A stretch of DNA of 64,000 nucleotides from Staphylococcus arlettae (GCF_002902345.1 NZ_PPQB01000010.1:60795-124794), one strand, 5' to 3'; counted from the first letter of the stretch, positions 45,786-55,905 are shown. A program made the numbers and translations. The notes: generated from the letters alone by a model not told the origin.

Positions 45786-46399
45786 TTCGCTAATCGTACT
45801 CCTTTCATAAACACAATGATAAGTAATTGCAATACCATCATGAGTACAATAAAAGCAAGTGTGCTTGGGTTTATTGCTTGTGCGACATCTTGTAACACAC
45901 TTAGAGGCTCGTTAATTAAATAAACAGAATGAAATCTTAAAAAGCGCCCCATATATACACCTAGACCATTTAAAAACATCATTAATACAATGATTGTGTT
46001 ATTTAACCATCGATATTGAGTGAAGTGATTGATTTCGATATAGATGAGCGTTAAACAATAAGTAGCTAAAGCAACTCCAGCTAACAAATACGTAAAATAA
46101 ATCCATTCAATAATAGTTAAACCAGCGTAAAAATTAAAGCGGAATTGATTTAAATGAATTAAGTCAGTGACCATATAAAAGGTATTAGGAACCATAAAAA
46201 TAAAGATTAGACTAAATATAATGAATAATGGCCATTCGAAAACTTTTTTAGGTTTAAATAAGTTCAGCAAATAGCATAATTCAAGTGGAATATAAGCTAA
46301 TATTAAATTTAACGTCATAAAACTATAAACATCATTACTAAACAAAGAAATCGTCAACAGTGCAATAAAAGCAATGCGGGCAATATAGCGGGATTTCAT
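45782..46399 (-). CDS. DUF1361 family membrane protein
   Basis: A 205-residue protein with about six membrane helices. VPNTFYMVTDLIHL (about 69-82) and GVYMGRFLRFHS (about 152-163) are the DUF1361 signatures. No function is established for the family. The ATG follows AAAGGTGG. It is the first gene of a two-gene minus-strand operon. Confidence 0.85.
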   Translation of the reverse strand: MKSRYIARIAFIALLTISLFSNDVYSFMTLNLILAYIPLELCYLLNLFKPKKVFEWPLFIIFSLIFIFMVPNTFYMVTDLIHLNQFRFNFYAGLTIIEWIYFTYLLAGVALATYCLTLIYIEINHFTQYRWLNNTIIVLMMFLNGLGVYMGRFLRFHSVYLINEPLSVLQDVAQAINPSTLAFIVLMMVLQLLIIVFMKGVRLAK

Positions 46400-46656
46400 A
46401 GTACCACCTTTCTTTTATTTGAGCTGAACTCAAATTTCTATATTATATATTTAAAGTAATTAACTAATTTATAAATACGAGATTCAATAATACTAGTTTT
46501 ACGACGTGGAATCAATAAAAAAACAAAGAGGTACATTTTGAAGTATTATAATATATTAGTACTTGTGTTAATGAAAATGCATAAGTAAGGTGACCGATTT
46601 CACTACGTAGTTGGTTGTAACTGTATGGAAATCAAGTCACCTAATTAACTGAGTTA

Positions 46657-47076
46657 TTATGCATCTAATAGATTTAATCCAATGTTATCATTATGTTTAC
46701 GGTTAATATCTAAATTAGTCATCGTGATCACAATTTCAGCAGTTGCAGATACAATTGCTTTTGACAGGTGACCACTTAAAGTTTGGTATTGGTTCGTACC
46801 AAAAGTAGCATGTAAATGTGCAAAAGGTGTATCATCGATGTGAGAAATATTACCTAATAAACTAATTAGTTCTAATGGTTCGTTAAATGTTTGTTTTTCA
46901 TATGTTTTCGTGTCTAAATTGTAAAAATTTAATTCGACCCCTTCGCAAGCTCCAATACCGCTAACTGTACCAAATTTACCATTTTGTTCACGTGCAACAT
47001 CTGTAACGGCTGAGATGATATCTTCGCCTTGTTCTAAAATTAAAACGATTGTATTTCCATCAACTTGATATACCAT
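46657..47076 (-). CDS. PPC-domain protein (DUF296)
   Basis: A 139-residue cytosolic protein of the PPC/DUF296 fold, which forms trimers. GTVSGIGACEGVEL (about 35-48) and the metal-type pattern HIDDTPFAHLHATFG (about 77-91) are typical. In bacteria it stands alone, in plants next to AT-hooks; a DNA-linked role is not shown. The ATG at 47076 follows GGAGGG; a nine-codon extension has no such site. It is divergent from norA. Confidence 0.82.
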   Translation of the reverse strand: MVYQVDGNTIVLILEQGEDIISAVTDVAREQNGKFGTVSGIGACEGVELNFYNLDTKTYEKQTFNEPLELISLLGNISHIDDTPFAHLHATFGTNQYQTLSGHLSKAIVSATAEIVITMTNLDINRKHNDNIGLNLLDA

Positions 47077-47230
47077 ATTGACCCTCCATAAAAATGATTT
47101 CATTACTATTATACATATAGATAACTATCAATTGTAATTTTATGTTTTAAAGTTTAAATTAACTATTGTATTAGTTATGTTAGATGTAATAAAATATTGT
47201 AATATTATGTAATATTGAGTTGAATTTGGA

Positions 47231-47272
47231 TACAATAAAAAGTGAGTTGCATTTCATATGCAAAAAGGAGGG
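47231..47272 (+). promoter_or_regulatory. norA leader: -10-like box, palindrome and ribosome-binding site
   Basis: A TACAAT (47231-47236) may be the -10; no clean -35 was found. TTGCAT (47247-47252) and ATGCAA (47258-47263) form a perfect 6-bp hairpin just before the site AAGGAGGG (47265-47272). Confidence 0.4.
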
Positions 47273-47278
47273 TGAATA

Positions 47279-48445
47279 ATGAATAGACAGTTTTATGTTT
47301 TATATTTTAATATCTTTTTAGTTTTCTTAGGTATAGGTTTAGTAGTCCCTGTTTTACCTGTATATTTAAAAGATCTAGGTTTAAAAGGTAGTGACTTAGG
47401 TATTTTAGTCGCTGTATTCGCGTTAGCACAAATGATTATTTCACCTTTTGGTGGTACATTAGCAGATAAGTTAGGAAAGAAACTTATAATTTGTATTGGG
47501 TTATTCTTATTTGCAATTTCTGAGTTTTTATTTGCAGTAAGTCATACATTTGAGTTGCTTATTATTTCAAGAGTGTTAGGTGGATTTAGTGCTGGTATGG
47601 TAATGCCAGGTGTTACAGGTATGATTGCGGATATCTCACCTTCTTCAGATAAAGCGAAAAACTTTGGTTACATGTCTGCGATTATCAATTCAGGTTTTAT
47701 TTTAGGTCCAGGTATTGGTGGATTTTTGGCAGAATTTTCACATCGCTTACCGTTTTATGTAGCAGGTGTGAGCGGTTTAGTAGCTTTAATACTTTCTATA
47801 GTATTTATTCACAATCCGAAAAAAGCAACCACAGATGGTTTTACAAAATATCAGCCGGAGCTGTTGTCGAAAATTAATTGGAAAGTGTTCTTAACACCGA
47901 TAATTCTTACTTTAGTATTGGCATTTGGGCTTTCATCTTTTGAAACGTTATTCCCATTATATACTGCAGATAAAGCACATTATTCGCCTTTAGATATTTC
48001 AATAGCTATTACTGGTGGTGGGATATTTGGTGCAGTATTCCAAGTCTTTTTCTTCGATAAATTTATGAAATACTTTAGTGAGTTAACTTTTATCACATAT
48101 GCACTCATTTATTCAGCAATTATATTAGCTGCGCTAACACTAACAAATAGTTATTGGGCAATTATGGTAGTCAGCTTTGTAGTGTTTATTGGTTTTGATA
48201 TGATACGACCTGCCATAACTAATTATTTTTCAAACATTGCAGGTGATCGGCAAGGTTTCGCTGGAGGATTGAACTCCACATTTACTAGTATGGGGAACTT
48301 TATCGGTCCATTAGTTGCAGGAACTTTGTATGATATTAATTTTGAATTTCCAATTTACATGGCTGTTTTAGTTATGATTATAGGCATTATTGTAATTCGA
48401 ATAGAAAGAGTATTGAGAGTTAGACGTAATAGGAAAGCTAGTTAG
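47279..48445 (+). CDS. norA: Multidrug efflux MFS pump NorA
   Basis: A 388-residue, 12-helix DHA1 pump. Motif A GGTLADKLGKKL (about 60-71) and motif C GFILGPGIGGFL (about 139-150) are intact. S. aureus NorA exports fluoroquinolones, dyes and quaternary ammonium compounds with proton exchange, and MgrA controls it; mgrA lies 6 kb upstream here, as in S. aureus. The ATG follows a very strong AAGGAGGG. The protein ends in a basic tail. A terminator follows. Confidence 0.93.
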   Translation: MNRQFYVLYFNIFLVFLGIGLVVPVLPVYLKDLGLKGSDLGILVAVFALAQMIISPFGGTLADKLGKKLIICIGLFLFAISEFLFAVSHTFELLIISRVLGGFSAGMVMPGVTGMIADISPSSDKAKNFGYMSAIINSGFILGPGIGGFLAEFSHRLPFYVAGVSGLVALILSIVFIHNPKKATTDGFTKYQPELLSKINWKVFLTPIILTLVLAFGLSSFETLFPLYTADKAHYSPLDISIAITGGGIFGAVFQVFFFDKFMKYFSELTFITYALIYSAIILAALTLTNSYWAIMVVSFVVFIGFDMIRPAITNYFSNIAGDRQGFAGGLNSTFTSMGNFIGPLVAGTLYDINFEFPIYMAVLVMIIGIIVIRIERVLRVRRNRKAS

Positions 48446-48513
48446 AAAAGTAATATTATAAAAGGAACTAACAGATAAGGGATGCATTCTTAACTGTTAG
48501 CAAATTATATAGT

Positions 48514-48548
48514 AAAAACACTGTAGCAAATCGCTACAGTGTTTTTTT
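48514..48548. terminator. Terminator of norA
   Basis: AAAACACTGTAGC pairs with GCTACAGTGTTTT around AAATC, then T. The rest of the 48446-48749 gap also shows a CTAACAG / CTGTTAG pair and is otherwise unremarkable. Confidence 0.9.
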
Positions 48549-48749
48549 GATGTAGATAGCTGTGCTGTGAATTATCAGAATATTGGCCATTATAACTACT
48601 ATGTGACAAAGATGTTAATCATAGCCAGTGAATTTATTAATATTGTTACAGAGATTACATTTATTTTAAGTTGCATTCTATATAACTTTTTAAATATCAT
48701 TTTATGCTAATATAAATATAAATAAAACATACTAAAGAAAGGAGCGTTT

Positions 48750-49493
48750 ATGAAAAATTTAATATTAAGCATTGTAGCTGTTATGCTTGCCTGTTTTCTA
48801 GCGTTCCTTCTTTTTATAGCTACTAACCAACAAGCGTTAGTAAAAGTTCACGAAACGATTTCGAACTTTTCAACATTTGATAATGTAGCGAAAGGTAAAA
48901 CATTGATAAATACAGATGAAAACCATTCTGCGAAGGCTGCAATTACAGGTGACAAAGCTGAAGAAAAACCCTATAATGCTAAAGATTATGTACCTATTGC
49001 CGAAGAAAGTTCTCATGATGCTAGTAATAAAAAAGTGGCACAAGCTAACTTGCCGTCGTTTAATGTAGCATTAAAAGCTGCTCAAGAAAAAGTGAATAAT
49101 AATAATAACTCACAAAACGAATACAATGATTACGCTATCGACAACACTTGTCAGGGGGCGTATTATTATATTTTTACATTCAAAAATGCTAAGAAACCAC
49201 ATAGTTTTTATAGAGTAACAGTTGATAAGCATGAAAATGCTGTAATATTTGATGATGCATATAAACCAGTGCCACAAGATGAAGCTCGAAAACCAAATGT
49301 GTCAGCACAAGAATCTGAGGTCATCGCGCAAAAATATGCAACAGATCATTTTACCCAAACACCACGATTAGAAAAAGTTAAAGAAGCTAAACAAGGAATG
49401 CTATATGTTTTTGTTGATGTACAAACTAAAAAAGAGCTGAAATTAGTAATTACTAAGTCTGGAAAAATTATTACACAACCAGCGCTAAAATAG
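48750..49493 (+). CDS. Membrane-anchored extracytoplasmic protein of unknown function
   Basis: A 247-residue protein with an N-terminal hydrophobic segment (about 4-25) and no cleavage site that I trust, so it is probably anchored. A Ser/Asp/Ala-rich linker and an Asn run (about 116-120) lead to a C-terminal alpha/beta part (about 125-245) resembling paired PepSY-like strands (FYRVTVDKHENAVIFDD and LKLVITKSGKI). That resemblance is weak. The ATG follows AAAGGAG. Monocistronic, with a terminator. Confidence 0.72.
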   Translation: MKNLILSIVAVMLACFLAFLLFIATNQQALVKVHETISNFSTFDNVAKGKTLINTDENHSAKAAITGDKAEEKPYNAKDYVPIAEESSHDASNKKVAQANLPSFNVALKAAQEKVNNNNNSQNEYNDYAIDNTCQGAYYYIFTFKNAKKPHSFYRVTVDKHENAVIFDDAYKPVPQDEARKPNVSAQESEVIAQKYATDHFTQTPRLEKVKEAKQGMLYVFVDVQTKKELKLVITKSGKIITQPALK

Positions 49494-49517
49494 TATAAAC
49501 AAAATAAAAATGTTATG

Positions 49518-49558
49518 ATTCACATAAGTTGTGTTAACGACTTATGTGAATTTTTTTG
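49518..49558 (+). terminator. Terminator of the anchored protein gene
   Basis: ATTCACATAAGT (49518-49529) pairs with ACTTATGTGAAT (49540-49551), followed by seven T. Confidence 0.9.
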
Positions 49559-49641
49559 TTTTGTTTATAAATAACTAAAGCAGGTTATCATTATTATAAT
49601 AATAGATGTAAATGAGTACTTTGATGAAAAGGATGAACGTT

Positions 49642-50514
49642 GTGAAACAGATAAAGAAAGCAATTATACCAGCAGCAGGTCTAGGCACTCGATTTTTGCC
49701 TGCAACTAAAGCAATGCCTAAAGAAATGTTACCTATATTAGATAAACCAACAATCCAATACATAGTTGAAGAAGCGGCACGTGCCGGCATTGAAGATATT
49801 ATTATTGTTACCGGTAAACATAAACGTGCAATAGAAGATCATTTTGATAATCAAAAAGAACTAGAGATGATATTAGAATCAAAAGGAAAAAATGAATTGT
49901 TAGAGAAAGTTAAATATTCAACTGAACTTGCTAATATTTTCTATGTAAGACAAAAAGAACAAAAAGGACTTGGTCATGCCATATACTCCGCACGTCAATT
50001 TATTGGTGATGAACCCTTCGCAGTCTTATTAGGTGATGATATTGTTGAATCTGATACACCAGCAATAAAACAATTGATGAATATTTATGATGCTACAGGT
50101 AATTCTGTTATTGGAGTTCAAGAAGTGCCAGAAGATGAAACACATCGTTATGGTATTGTAAAACCATGCGCGCAACAACAACGTAGATATGAAGTTGAAC
50201 AATTCGTTGAAAAGCCGAAAGCTGGCTCAGCACCTTCCAATTTAGCTATAATGGGACGTTATGTCTTAACAGCTGATATCTTTAGTTATTTAGAAACTCA
50301 AGGTGAAGGTGCCGGTGGTGAAATACAATTGACGGATGCGATTGAGCGTTTAAACAAAGATACACAAGTTTATGCTTATGATTTTGAGGGTGATCGTTAC
50401 GATGTTGGTGAAAAACTAGGTTTTGTCAAAACGACAATCGAATTCGCGTTAAAAGATGCATCAATGCAAGATGATTTAAAGGCATTTTTAAAAACTTTAG
50501 AGCTTGAAAATTGA
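49642..50514 (+). CDS. galU: UTP-glucose-1-phosphate uridylyltransferase
   Basis: This enzyme makes UDP-glucose, the donor for the glycolipid anchor of lipoteichoic acid and for other envelope sugars. The 290-residue protein starts with the nucleotidyltransferase loop [23 protein letters not shown] (about 7-29). The sugar-phosphate region is [20 protein letters not shown] choose the GTG at 49642 behind AAAAGG. The frame reaches 49612, but the usual protein begins near here. It is monocistronic with a strong terminator; the names gtaB and galU are both used. Confidence 0.93.
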   Translation: MKQIKKAIIPAAGLGTRFLPATKAMPKEMLPILDKPTIQYIVEEAARAGIEDIIIVTGKHKRAIEDHFDNQKELEMILESKGKNELLEKVKYSTELANIFYVRQKEQKGLGHAIYSARQFIGDEPFAVLLGDDIVESDTPAIKQLMNIYDATGNSVIGVQEVPEDETHRYGIVKPCAQQQRRYEVEQFVEKPKAGSAPSNLAIMGRYVLTADIFSYLETQGEGAGGEIQLTDAIERLNKDTQVYAYDFEGDRYDVGEKLGFVKTTIEFALKDASMQDDLKAFLKTLELEN

Positions 50515-50574
50515 AAATGTGCTACATCGTAATTCTAGAAAAGTGACATTACTTACAATGTCAGACTTAATTAC

Positions 50575-50626
50575 AAAAGAGACGATACAATCAACGATAT
50601 AGGTTGATTGTATCGCCTCTTTTTTA
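50575..50626 (+). terminator. Terminator of galU
   Basis: AAAAGAG.CGATACAATCAAC pairs with GTTGATTGTATCG.CTCTTTT, followed by T. One mismatch in a long stem. Confidence 0.9.
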
Positions 50627-50657
50627 GTTAATAACATTCGTAAACGGCACATATGAC

Positions 50658-50671
50658 TGAAAACGTTCAAA
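50658..50671 (+). promoter_or_regulatory. Possible cre (CcpA) site upstream of fruR
   Basis: TGAAAACGTTCAAA has the TGNAANCG core but differs from the consensus at the right edge. It is about 50 bases before the -35, which would fit activation or repression by CcpA of a sugar operon. Confidence 0.3.
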
Positions 50672-50718
50672 ATTAAAGTTAAATTTGATTGTTTTTGAAT
50701 GAAAATGATAAAAAATGA

Positions 50719-50747
50719 TTGATTTAAGAAACCGTATACATTATAAT
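50719..50747 (+). promoter_or_regulatory. Likely promoter of fruRKA
   Basis: TTGATT (50719-50724) and TATAAT (50742-50747) are 17 bases apart, 22 bases before the fruR start. Confidence 0.65.
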
Positions 50748-50769
50748 ATAGCGAAGATGAGGTGAAACG

Positions 50770-51528
50770 ATGATTACAGAAAAGCGTCATGAATTAATTT
50801 TACGTGAACTTTCTAAACGAGAGTTTTTGTCATTACAAGAATTAGTCGAAAGAATTGGTTGTAGTACATCTACAATCCGCCGAGATTTATCAAAACTCCA
50901 AGCTATTGGTAAATTAACAAGGGTTCATGGAGGAGCAAAACTGAATCAATCCGTTGTATTAGAGCCGAATTTAACAGACAAAAGACGACAAAATTTGGAA
51001 GAAAAACAAGAAATTGGCAGATTTGCTGCTACTTTCATTCAAGATAACGATTGCGTGTTTTTAGATGCTGGATCGACAACGCTCGAAATGATTCCTTACA
51101 TTGAAGCGTCTGATATAACAGTGGTGACTAATGGGTTAACACATATAGAAGAATTATTAAAACATGGAATTAAGACATTGACACTAGGTGGTGAGGTGAA
51201 ACCTACCACTTTTGCCACAGTAGGTCCTAATGCGTTAGCGTCTTTACAACGTTACCGTTTTGACAAAGCTTTTATAGGCATGAATGGTATTGATTTAAAG
51301 TATGGACTGACAACACCAGATGAGCAAGAAGGTTTGATCAAACGAGAAGCTATGAATTATGCCTTGAATACATTTATTGTGGCCGATACTTCGAAATTCC
51401 ATAAAGTGTACTTTGCACATGTTCCAATGGTAAATGAGGCAACAATTTTAACCTCACATGCAGTTTTACAATTAGAAACATACGAAATGTTTTCACAACA
51501 TTACCGAATTTTAGGAGGCACAAGATGA
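50770..51528 (+). CDS. fruR: Fructose operon repressor, DeoR family
   Basis: A 252-residue DeoR-type regulator. The N-terminal helix-turn-helix (about 20-45: SLQELVERIGCSTSTIRRDL) is followed by the sugar-phosphate sensor domain (about 75-235), with the usual DAGSTTLEM (about 98-106) and ADTSKF near 210. The inducer should be fructose-1-phosphate. It is the first gene of fruRKA and overlaps fruK by four bases. The ATG follows TGAGGTG. Confidence 0.9.
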   Translation: MITEKRHELILRELSKREFLSLQELVERIGCSTSTIRRDLSKLQAIGKLTRVHGGAKLNQSVVLEPNLTDKRRQNLEEKQEIGRFAATFIQDNDCVFLDAGSTTLEMIPYIEASDITVVTNGLTHIEELLKHGIKTLTLGGEVKPTTFATVGPNALASLQRYRFDKAFIGMNGIDLKYGLTTPDEQEGLIKREAMNYALNTFIVADTSKFHKVYFAHVPMVNEATILTSHAVLQLETYEMFSQHYRILGGTR

Positions 51529-52448
51529 TTTATACAGTGACATTCAATCCTTCCATTGATTACATAATGTTTGCTGATGATTTTAATCTTAATCAATTGA
51601 ATCGGACATCAGCGACTTATAAATTTGCGGGAGGTAAAGGTATTAATGTATCTAGAGTATTGAAAACACTAGATGTGCAATCAACAGCTCTAGGATTTGT
51701 TGGTGGGTTTCCTGGTGCCTTTATTACAAATACCTTACATCAGCAAAACATTGCTACAGACTTTGTTGAAATTGCTGATGATACACGTATTAACGTGAAA
51801 TTAAAAACAGGTACTGAGACAGAAATTAATGCGCCTGGTCCCAATATTACGCAACAACAATTTCAAGATTTACTGACTAAAATAGGACAAACTACACCGC
51901 AAGATATAGTTGTAGTAGCAGGTAGTATACCTAAAAGTGTTCCTGCAGATGCATATCAACAAATCGCTGCATTGACACGAAAAACAGGAGCACAATTAGT
52001 GGTGGACGCTGAAAAAGATTTGGTGGAGTCAGTGTTATCTTATGAACCATTATTCATTAAACCGAACAAAGATGAATTAGAAGTGATGTTTAATACTACG
52101 ATTAATTCAGATGAAGAAGTAGTGAAATATGGTAAAGAAATTTTAGCGCGTGGGGCACAATCAGTAATCATTTCACTTGGTGGTGCAGGAGCTATATACA
52201 TTGATAAGTCACAAAGTTTAAAAGCAACTGTACCAAACGGTAATGTTATTAATACTGTTGGCTCGGGAGACAGCACAGTAGCAGGTATGGTTGCAGGATT
52301 AAATCAAGGATTGGCTATTGAATCGGCATTCAAACAAGCAGTTTCAGCAGGTACTGCAACAGCATTTACTGAGGATTTAGCACAACAACAAGCAATATTA
52401 GATATTAAGCAACAAGTCGTCATTAGTAAGATAGATGGGAGTGAATAA
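51525..52448 (+). CDS. fruK: 1-phosphofructokinase
   Basis: FruK phosphorylates fructose-1-phosphate, made by FruA, to fructose-1,6-bisphosphate. The 307-residue protein is of the PfkB family: the first signature is GGKGINVSRVL (about 38-48) and the second, with the catalytic Asp, NTVGSGDSTVAGM (about 243-255). Its ribosome-binding site AGGAGG is inside the end of fruR. The next gene, fruA, starts two bases after its stop. Confidence 0.93.
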   Translation: MIYTVTFNPSIDYIMFADDFNLNQLNRTSATYKFAGGKGINVSRVLKTLDVQSTALGFVGGFPGAFITNTLHQQNIATDFVEIADDTRINVKLKTGTETEINAPGPNITQQQFQDLLTKIGQTTPQDIVVVAGSIPKSVPADAYQQIAALTRKTGAQLVVDAEKDLVESVLSYEPLFIKPNKDELEVMFNTTINSDEEVVKYGKEILARGAQSVIISLGGAGAIYIDKSQSLKATVPNGNVINTVGSGDSTVAGMVAGLNQGLAIESAFKQAVSAGTATAFTEDLAQQQAILDIKQQVVISKIDGSE

Positions 52449-52450
52449 TT

Positions 52451-54400
52451 ATGAGAATCACCGAGTTATTAACATTAGATACAATAGCGATGGATGTCGA
52501 AGCAACAAATAAAAATGGGGTTATCGATGAACTAGTAAACCAATTAAATCAAGCAGGTAAATTGAATGATGTCGAAGCATATAAAGAAGCTATTCATCAA
52601 CGTGAAGGTCAAAGTACAACAGGAATTGGTGAAGGGATAGCTATTCCGCACGCAAAGGTTGCGGCTGTTGAGACACCAGCAATCGCTTTTGGTAAATCTA
52701 AAGCAGGTATAGACTACCAAAGTTTAGATATGCAACCGGCACATCTCTTCTTTATGATTGCAGCACCAGAAGGTGGCGCGCAAACACATTTGGATGCTTT
52801 AGCTAAATTGTCTGGTATTTTAATGGATGAACAAGTTCGAGCAGATTTATTAGCTGCTGAAACACCCGAAGAAGTACAAGCAATTATTAATAAAGCTGAT
52901 GATGAAGCTGTAGAAGATGAAGAAGAGAATGATAGTGCTGCAACAACTACCGATGAGGAAGTGGCTGAAGATACTCCATATATTTTGGCAGTAACAGCTT
53001 GTCCTACAGGTATAGCACATACTTATATGGCACGCGATGCTCTGAAAAAGCAAGCGAACCAAATGGGTGTGAAAATGAAAGTAGAAACGAATGGTTCTGG
53101 AGGTATCAAGAATCATTTAACAGATGAAGATATTAACAAAGCTACTGGTATTATTGTAGCAGCCGATGTTCATGTTGAAACAGATCGTTTTGCAGGCAAA
53201 AATGTAGTTGAAGTACCTGTAGCAGATGGTATAAAACGACCAGAAGAATTGATTAATATGGCACAAGATGATTCACGCCAACCATTTGTGGCTAAAAACA
53301 CTAACAGTCAACAATCAACAGAGAAATCAACTGAAAAGCAAGGCGTTGGGAAAACAATTTATAAACACTTAATGAATGGTGTTTCTAATATGTTGCCATT
53401 AGTTATTTCTGGTGGTATTTTGATGGCAATTGTATTCCTATTTGGTGCGAATTCATTTGACCCGAAAAGTGGAGATCATAACGCTTTTGCAGAACAATTA
53501 TGGAATATAGGTAAAAACAGTGCTTTTGCCTTAATTATCCCTATTTTATCTGGTTATATTGCACGTAGTATTGCTGATAAACCTGGTTTTGCGGCTGGTT
53601 TAGTAGGTGGTATGCTTGCTATTTCTGGTGATTCAGGGTTTATCGGTGGTATTTTAGCAGGTTTCTTAGCAGGTTATTTAACACAAGGTGTGAAAAAATT
53701 AGTAAGTGGTTTACCACAAGCATTAGAAGGTTTGAAACCGACATTAATTTATCCATTACTTTCAGTGACAGCTACAGGATTACTAATGATTTATGTTATT
53801 AATCCACCTGCATCTGGATTGAATAACTTATTGTTAAATGGATTAAACAGTCTTTCAGGAGCGAATATTGTATTACTTGGTTTAGTTATTGGTGCAATGA
53901 TGGCCATTGATATGGGTGGACCATTCAATAAAGCAGCATATGTATTTGCAACTGCTGCATTAACAGAAGGTAATACTGCTCCAATAACTGCAGCTATGAT
54001 TGGTGGAATGGTACCTCCTATGGCTATCGCAACAGCTATGCTCTTATTTAGAAAGAAATTTACGAAAGAACAAAAAGCTTCTATTGCGCCTAACTATATT
54101 ATGGGCTTATCTTTTATTACTGAAGGTGCAATCCCATTTGCAGCTGCAGATCCGCTACGTGTAATACCTTCAATGATGGTAGGTTCTGGTGTTGCAGGAG
54201 CCATTTCACTTGGTCTAGGATCAGCAATTCAAGCGCCTCATGGAGGTATTATTGTTATGTTAGCTACAGACTTTGGTCATGTAGTGCAATCATTAATAGC
54301 TCTAATTATAGGTGCGCTTATAGGGGCAATAATGTATGGCTTGTTGAAAGCAAAACCAACTGAAAATGAATTAAATGCTTTACAAGAGACAAATGACTAA
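52451..54400 (+). CDS. fruA: Fructose-specific PTS transporter, EIIABC
   Basis: A 649-residue PTS permease that imports fructose as fructose-1-phosphate. Domains in order: EIIA (about 1-150) with His67 in AIPHAKV; an acidic linker (about 150-172); EIIB (about 173-270) with Cys184 in TACPTGIAHTYMA; another linker; and EIIC (about 300-640) with about ten membrane helices and the GGPFNKAAY stretch. The A-B-C order matches Gram-positive FruA. It ends the operon; a terminator follows. Confidence 0.95.
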   Translation: MRITELLTLDTIAMDVEATNKNGVIDELVNQLNQAGKLNDVEAYKEAIHQREGQSTTGIGEGIAIPHAKVAAVETPAIAFGKSKAGIDYQSLDMQPAHLFFMIAAPEGGAQTHLDALAKLSGILMDEQVRADLLAAETPEEVQAIINKADDEAVEDEEENDSAATTTDEEVAEDTPYILAVTACPTGIAHTYMARDALKKQANQMGVKMKVETNGSGGIKNHLTDEDINKATGIIVAADVHVETDRFAGKNVVEVPVADGIKRPEELINMAQDDSRQPFVAKNTNSQQSTEKSTEKQGVGKTIYKHLMNGVSNMLPLVISGGILMAIVFLFGANSFDPKSGDHNAFAEQLWNIGKNSAFALIIPILSGYIARSIADKPGFAAGLVGGMLAISGDSGFIGGILAGFLAGYLTQGVKKLVSGLPQALEGLKPTLIYPLLSVTATGLLMIYVINPPASGLNNLLLNGLNSLSGANIVLLGLVIGAMMAIDMGGPFNKAAYVFATAALTEGNTAPITAAMIGGMVPPMAIATAMLLFRKKFTKEQKASIAPNYIMGLSFITEGAIPFAAADPLRVIPSMMVGSGVAGAISLGLGSAIQAPHGGIIVMLATDFGHVVQSLIALIIGALIGAIMYGLLKAKPTENELNALQETND

Positions 54401-54472
54401 TTGGCAGACGTAAGCTATTAAACTATTTTGTTCGAAGTAGCTCTGTTATATAAATAAGTTAAGTAAGAAATT

Positions 54473-54528
54473 AAAGAAGTAGGGAAATCAGGTAAGTTAT
54501 TCTTGATTTTTAACCTACTTCTTTTTTA
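54473..54528 (+). terminator. Terminator of fruRKA
   Basis: AAAGAAGTAGG (54473-54483) pairs with CCTACTTCTTT, followed by T. The inner loop adds AAATCA/TGATTT. Confidence 0.88.
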
Positions 54529-54625
54529 TGCTTTAATAAATGTATATATTATTCACGGTGAACGATTTCATGTAGAATATAAGTGATAGTGAAAAAACAA
54601 TAATAAACAAATAAAGAAGGTTTGA

Positions 54626-55789
54626 ATGTTGGAAAATTACGTTATTACAAATGGGACAATTTATACAGAGACTGGTGTTATTGAACACGGACATATTGAA
54701 GTAGCACACGGCAAAATTAAGCATGTAAGTAAAGGGGACTATCAAGGACAACTACCGACTATTGATGCCCAATTTAATCATATATTACCAGGTTTTATTG
54801 ATATTCATATTCATGGTGGATATGGAGAAGACGCAATGGATGCATCTGCAAAAGGTTTAACACATTTAGCAACTTCGTTATTAGCAGAAGGCACAACAAG
54901 CTTTCTAGCTACGACTATGACTCAGTCTGATGACAACGTGACTCAGGCTTTGAAAGTTATTGCACAATATATCGATAATCAAGACGATAACAGTGCTGCA
55001 GAGATTGTAGGTATCCATTTAGAAGGGCCATTTATTTCAGAAGATAAAGTGGGAGCACAAAATCCTAAATATGTACAACGACCATCAATCGACAAAATTA
55101 AATATTTTCAACAACTAGCACAACAAAATATAAAGATTATTACTTTTGCTCCAGAAGTTGCAGGTGCAAGTGACACACTTAGTGCATTACATGATGATAT
55201 TATCTTCTCTATTGGACATACGACTGCGACATTTGATGAAGTCAATGAGGCACAACAACTAGGAGCACGACATGTGACACATCTTTATAATGCAGGGACG
55301 CCGTTTGAACATCGTCAACCGGGGCTGTTTGGGGCTGCTTGGACTAATGATCAGTTGCGTACTGAACTCATTGTAGATGGTATTCATGCACACCCTGCAG
55401 CTGTGAATATTGCGCTTAGACAAAAAGGAATAGAGCGTTTTTATCTTATTACTGACGCGATGCGAGCTAAAGGAATGCCTGACGGAACTTATGATCTCGG
55501 TGGTCAAGATGTCATCGTCCGAGGTTCAGAAGCACGTTTAGCTTCAGGAGCGTTGGCAGGAAGTATTTTAAAAATGAATGAAGGACTCAAAAATTTAATG
55601 TCATTCACACAGCGCACATTAAATGAATTATGGCGTGTTACGAGTTTAAATCAAGCGCTAGCTTTAAATCTTGCACACCGTAAAGGTAGTATTCAACATG
55701 GCAAGGACGCAGATTTAGTTATTGTAAATTCTAACATCGAAGTGCTTACAACTATTAAAAAAGGTACCGTCCACGAATTTAATAAGTAA
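54626..55789 (+). CDS. nagA: N-acetylglucosamine-6-phosphate deacetylase
   Basis: NagA removes acetate from GlcNAc-6-phosphate to give glucosamine-6-phosphate for wall synthesis or catabolism. The 387-residue protein has the amidohydrolase start FIDIHIHGG (about 57-65), the metal Glu in HLEGPF (near 131), IGHTTATFDE (near 200) and the catalytic Asp in LITDAMRA (near 275). The start ATG lies behind AGAAGG. nagB is not adjacent. Monocistronic. Confidence 0.93.
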   Translation: MLENYVITNGTIYTETGVIEHGHIEVAHGKIKHVSKGDYQGQLPTIDAQFNHILPGFIDIHIHGGYGEDAMDASAKGLTHLATSLLAEGTTSFLATTMTQSDDNVTQALKVIAQYIDNQDDNSAAEIVGIHLEGPFISEDKVGAQNPKYVQRPSIDKIKYFQQLAQQNIKIITFAPEVAGASDTLSALHDDIIFSIGHTTATFDEVNEAQQLGARHVTHLYNAGTPFEHRQPGLFGAAWTNDQLRTELIVDGIHAHPAAVNIALRQKGIERFYLITDAMRAKGMPDGTYDLGGQDVIVRGSEARLASGALAGSILKMNEGLKNLMSFTQRTLNELWRVTSLNQALALNLAHRKGSIQHGKDADLVIVNSNIEVLTTIKKGTVHEFNK

Positions 55790-55905
55790 CTTACAATGTT
55801 AGATTGAATATGAATAAACTTAAATTGAAAATATATTGAATTCTAAGCTCATGATTACAATTGACACTTACCTTGTGATAAAATGTAGACTATACGTCAA
55901 TTTTT

